64,000 bases of DNA from a virus. The notes beneath the pieces were generated by a model. The model had not been told where the DNA came from. It did no database searches and saw only the letters and a program-made list of their open reading frames with translations. Position 1 is the stretch's first letter. Each line of letters begins with the position of its first letter. Where the stretch lies: positions 34,724-98,723 of the IMG/VR virus record IMGVR_UViG_3300008262_000231. One strand, written 5' to 3'. The position numbers and the translations under genes are program-made. Below are positions 61,839-64,000 of the stretch, one piece after another.

Positions 61839-63161
61839 ATGAAGAATCTAAAAAAATTTTCTGATTTTATAAATGAAGCATTTCTAGACGATAAAGTACT
61901 TTCTACGTTCGGAGCTATAATTAACAATAGAAAAGATTATTCATATTCAGAATCTCCTTCTATTGTTTCCTACGGAAATCCTGGATCGATAAATAAAACT
62001 TTGGTTCCCATTAAAAACACAGATCCCAAGAATATTTTATTTATAGGGGATTCACATACTGCTATTAAGAACAAAGAGGGAAAAGCAGTAACCTACACCT
62101 TTCCTAATATATTAAAAAAAGAATTAGAGCCAAATGGATATAAAATAGACGTCTTGGCTCTCGGAGGAATGACTACCCAATGGATGCTTGATAATCTTCC
62201 TAATCAGCTAAAAAATAAAAAATACGATAGGGTTTACATCTACGGGGGAGCAAACGATGCTGCAAATTCTAGTATTACCCTAGATAAAGCGTTATCCAAT
62301 ATACAAAAGATGGTAGATCTTTCCAGAAATAATGGAGCTGATGTATTTGTAAATCAGGGTTATATTATCGAAGGAGAAAATGGAAAATTTGGAAATTGGA
62401 AAAAAATGTCAATTTCAGGTACTCTTCTCAAAAAACAAGAAGAATGGATACCTTACATAGAAAGAAAAAAAGAACTTCAGAGAAGAATACCTTTAGAAAT
62501 AAAAAATTCTAATTTCATTTCTCCTTACGATTTAAAAGGATTAACTTCCGATGGAATACATGCTAATTCTGAGGGACAAAAGATTGTAGCTAAAATTTTC
62601 TCTGACTCCATAAAAAACACTTCATCTTCTTCAGAAAACTATAAATCTATTTCTAGTCCTAGAGTAGGCCCAGCAGGTAAAAGTATAGTTATAGGAGATT
62701 CATTATCTCCCAACGTAGCAAAGTGTTCACAAGCTGATTTAATAAGTAGCACAGGAGGTTCTTCTTCTCTTTGGAAAGGAGGAATAGCAATAGGAACCTT
62801 ATTGGATTATGTAAAATCTTACGGAAAAACTGATGCTACTATTAAAAATGTTGTGATATCCATAGGAACAAATGGTATATTCGGTAGAAGCACAGACACG
62901 GTAAATAAATTAATGGATGAGTTAAAGAAAAAATTCCCAAATGCAAAAGTTTTAGTTGTAAAAGGAACTTACGGTCCAAAAGCTACATGGTCCCCTGCTT
63001 TAACTAAGGTTAGTCAAACTACAGTAGATAATTACTATTCAGATTTTTCTAATAAAGGAGCTTTCGTAGTTCCTACTGCGATTGGGAATCAAAAAGATGC
63101 TCATAACTATACGGATATATACACTACTATCGGAAAAGAGATAGACGCTAATCTGAGTTAA
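61839..63161 (+). CDS. Tandem SGNH-hydrolase protein with capsid-targeting-like N-terminus
   Basis: This is a 440-residue protein with two SGNH (GDSL-like) hydrolase domains. The first has NILFIGDSHTA (Ser72), YIYGGANDA (about 134-141) and SDGIHANSEGQ (Asp238, His241). The second has KSIVIGDSLSP (Ser288), ISIGTNGIFG (about 340-349) and a KDAHNYTD end with Asp and His. Such esterases remove acyl groups from polysaccharides or peptidoglycan. The tag MKNLKKFSDFINE then AFLDDKVLSTFG matches its two neighbours. It may deacetylate cell-wall sugars so that the tagged hydrolases can act. Confidence 0.7.
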   Translation: MKNLKKFSDFINEAFLDDKVLSTFGAIINNRKDYSYSESPSIVSYGNPGSINKTLVPIKNTDPKNILFIGDSHTAIKNKEGKAVTYTFPNILKKELEPNGYKIDVLALGGMTTQWMLDNLPNQLKNKKYDRVYIYGGANDAANSSITLDKALSNIQKMVDLSRNNGADVFVNQGYIIEGENGKFGNWKKMSISGTLLKKQEEWIPYIERKKELQRRIPLEIKNSNFISPYDLKGLTSDGIHANSEGQKIVAKIFSDSIKNTSSSSENYKSISSPRVGPAGKSIVIGDSLSPNVAKCSQADLISSTGGSSSLWKGGIAIGTLLDYVKSYGKTDATIKNVVISIGTNGIFGRSTDTVNKLMDELKKKFPNAKVLVVKGTYGPKATWSPALTKVSQTTVDNYYSDFSNKGAFVVPTAIGNQKDAHNYTDIYTTIGKEIDANLS

Positions 63162-63173
63162 CTAATATAAAAT

Positions 63174-63704
63174 ATGAAAAATTTATTAAATTTTAGAGGA
63201 TGGGAATCAGTAAATGAAGCTGATGGATTTGGTACTTCCCCTTTTCTTCTAAAAAAAGAAAAAGATCAATATAACTATTTCTTCAACCTAGAGGATAAAA
63301 AAGAAGAAAAAGGATTTCACCTTATAATAGGTAAATACTCAGAAAAAGAAGTTATATCGGGATCTAAGAATTCTTATTGCGTTCTAGGACTATATCAAAT
63401 TTCCGAGGACTTAATATCAGATATTGCAGTAGATAAAGCAGAGATACCTTCTTCTAATAACAATAGATTTAAATCCGATGAAAATGAAACTTCTAGAATT
63501 TTAGAATGCGTTTCTAAATGCCTTTTGGATTATCTAGAAAAAAATTCTAAAGTTAGTCGAATTTATGATGAGATACAGGAAACTCTATTCTTTAAAGGAA
63601 AAGGAAGCTATTTAGAATATATGAAATCTGTTATAGGCCCAGTAATCGGAGATTGGGCTATCCAAGATGGAAGCGATAAAAATTCGGTTTTAATCAGTAG
63701 ATAA
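63174..63704 (+). CDS. Tagged hypothetical protein (176 aa)
   Basis: This 176-residue protein begins MKNLLNFRGWESVNE then A, another form of the shared tag with a V-N-E site. The body has GFHLIIGKYSEKEVISGS and a helical part (RILECVSKCLLDYLEKNSK), with no catalytic motif in view. It closes the right-hand cluster of tagged genes. A head-packaged protein is inferred from the tag only. Confidence 0.55.
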   Translation: MKNLLNFRGWESVNEADGFGTSPFLLKKEKDQYNYFFNLEDKKEEKGFHLIIGKYSEKEVISGSKNSYCVLGLYQISEDLISDIAVDKAEIPSSNNNRFKSDENETSRILECVSKCLLDYLEKNSKVSRIYDEIQETLFFKGKGSYLEYMKSVIGPVIGDWAIQDGSDKNSVLISR

Positions 63705-63714
63705 AGAAACATTT

Positions 63715-63739
63715 TTGAACTAATGACATATAAATTCTG
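63715..63739 (+). promoter_or_regulatory. Possible promoter before histone-like gene
   Basis: TTGAAC at 63715-63720 and TATAAATTCTG at 63729-63739 precede the ATG at 63767. The second box is a poor match to TAnnTTTG and the spacing is short, so the call is weak. Confidence 0.25.
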
Positions 63740-63766
63740 TAATTTTAATAATAAACACAGTAACAC

Positions 63767-63940
63767 ATGGAAAAGTTCGAAGAACTAGTGGCTCTACTAG
63801 AACAAACAAGAGCAGATGCAGAGAAATTTTTTGATAAGGGAAATGACTCAGCAGGAACAAGAGTTAGAGTTGCAATGCAAAAATTGAAAGCAGTTGCACA
63901 AGATTTAAGAGTAGAAATTCAAGAAGCTAAAAAGAAGTAA
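63767..63940 (+). CDS. Histone H1-like protein (Bacteroidota type)
   Basis: This 57-residue protein reads MEKFEELVALLEQTRADAEK at the start, then KFFDKGNDSAGTRVRVAM and a Lys/Glu helix ending in EAKKK. This is the small histone H1-like (Hc1) family that is widespread in Bacteroidota, with the conserved DAEKF(F/Y)xKGN(x)xAGTRVR core intact. It would bind DNA as a helical hairpin and might compact phage DNA or take part in host nucleoid takeover. Too short to have been noticed by length alone, but the motif is distinctive. Its presence supports a Bacteroidota host. Confidence 0.8.
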   Translation: MEKFEELVALLEQTRADAEKFFDKGNDSAGTRVRVAMQKLKAVAQDLRVEIQEAKKK

Positions 63941-63943
63941 GAA

Positions 63944-64000
63944 ATGAGTTATTACCTAGTAAAAACAAGTTTTGAAACTGGAGAAGTTACCAAAAAAGGG
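63944..64000 (+). CDS. Partial CDS at window edge
   Basis: The first 19 codons (MSYYLVKTSFETGEVTKKG) are seen; the gene continues beyond the window. The pattern, an opening YxLVKxSFE strand followed by a turn, recalls DUF4494-type proteins of Bacteroidota, but so short a piece cannot settle it. It begins three bases after the histone-like stop. Confidence 0.4.
   Translation, partial: MSYYLVKTSFETGEVTKKG

Overview
The window is a 64 kb segment of a large, AT-rich, contractile-tailed (T4-like) phage genome, almost certainly infecting a member of the Bacteroidota. The T4 relationship rests on a run of recognisable baseplate and tail genes (LysM/gp53-like protein, hub, OB-fold spike, gp25, gp6, a gp7-like giant protein, a tail-tube-like protein) followed by T4-type replication and recombination genes (gp32-type SSB, primase, UvsY-like, UvsW). 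The host inference rests on three things. Start codons are preceded by A-rich stretches rather than Shine-Dalgarno sequences. A Bacteroidota-type histone H1-like protein lies at the right edge. A TAnnTTTG promoter box precedes the RNA ligase gene. Genes are tightly packed, with many 1-4 bp start/stop overlaps, and all but one are on the + strand.

Layout. (1) 1-7.6 kb: accessory genes. These are three DUF1566-like reading frames, a Cys/His peptidase, a lone minus-strand DNA methyltransferase behind a hairpin terminator, a SleB-like cell-wall hydrolase, a Nudix hydrolase and several unknown proteins. (2) 7.6-21 kb: tail and baseplate module, with an amidoligase-like gene inserted in it. (3) 21-47.7 kb: giant distal baseplate/fibre genes (up to 1839 aa), including a delta-60 beta-propeller protein and three tandem collagen-like fibre paralogues. 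(4) 47.7-51.8 kb: a membrane-anchored protein, a large structural protein and a tail-tube-like protein. (5) 52-58.5 kb: DNA metabolism, comprising a RuvC-like resolvase, SSB, primase, UvsY-like, UvsW, thioredoxin and a pol-beta nucleotidyltransferase. (6) 58.5-60.3 kb: an RNA ligase fused to an NMN-adenylyltransferase-like domain, broken by a frameshift and an apparent internal deletion. (7) 60.3-64 kb: a second cluster of accessory enzymes (Cys/His peptidase, tandem SGNH hydrolase and unknowns), then the histone-like gene and the start of one more gene.

The most interesting pattern is a short N-terminal tag of the form MK(N/T)LKKFxDF(I/V)NE followed by a small residue, carried by nine otherwise unrelated proteins in both accessory clusters. 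It matches the T4 capsid-targeting sequence plus prohead-protease site ((L/I/V)-x-E). This suggests that the phage packages and injects a set of cell-wall peptidases, esterases and a nucleotidyltransferase with its DNA. A second pattern is a recurrent intergenic motif, T-tract then GGATATATA, ahead of genes that begin likely transcription units. It is a candidate late promoter comparable to the T4 TATAAATA box. No tRNA, CRISPR array or insertion sequence was found. No gene-free stretch exceeds 300 bases: the two apparent gaps near 59.0 and 60.1 kb hold out-of-frame parts of the broken ligase gene.
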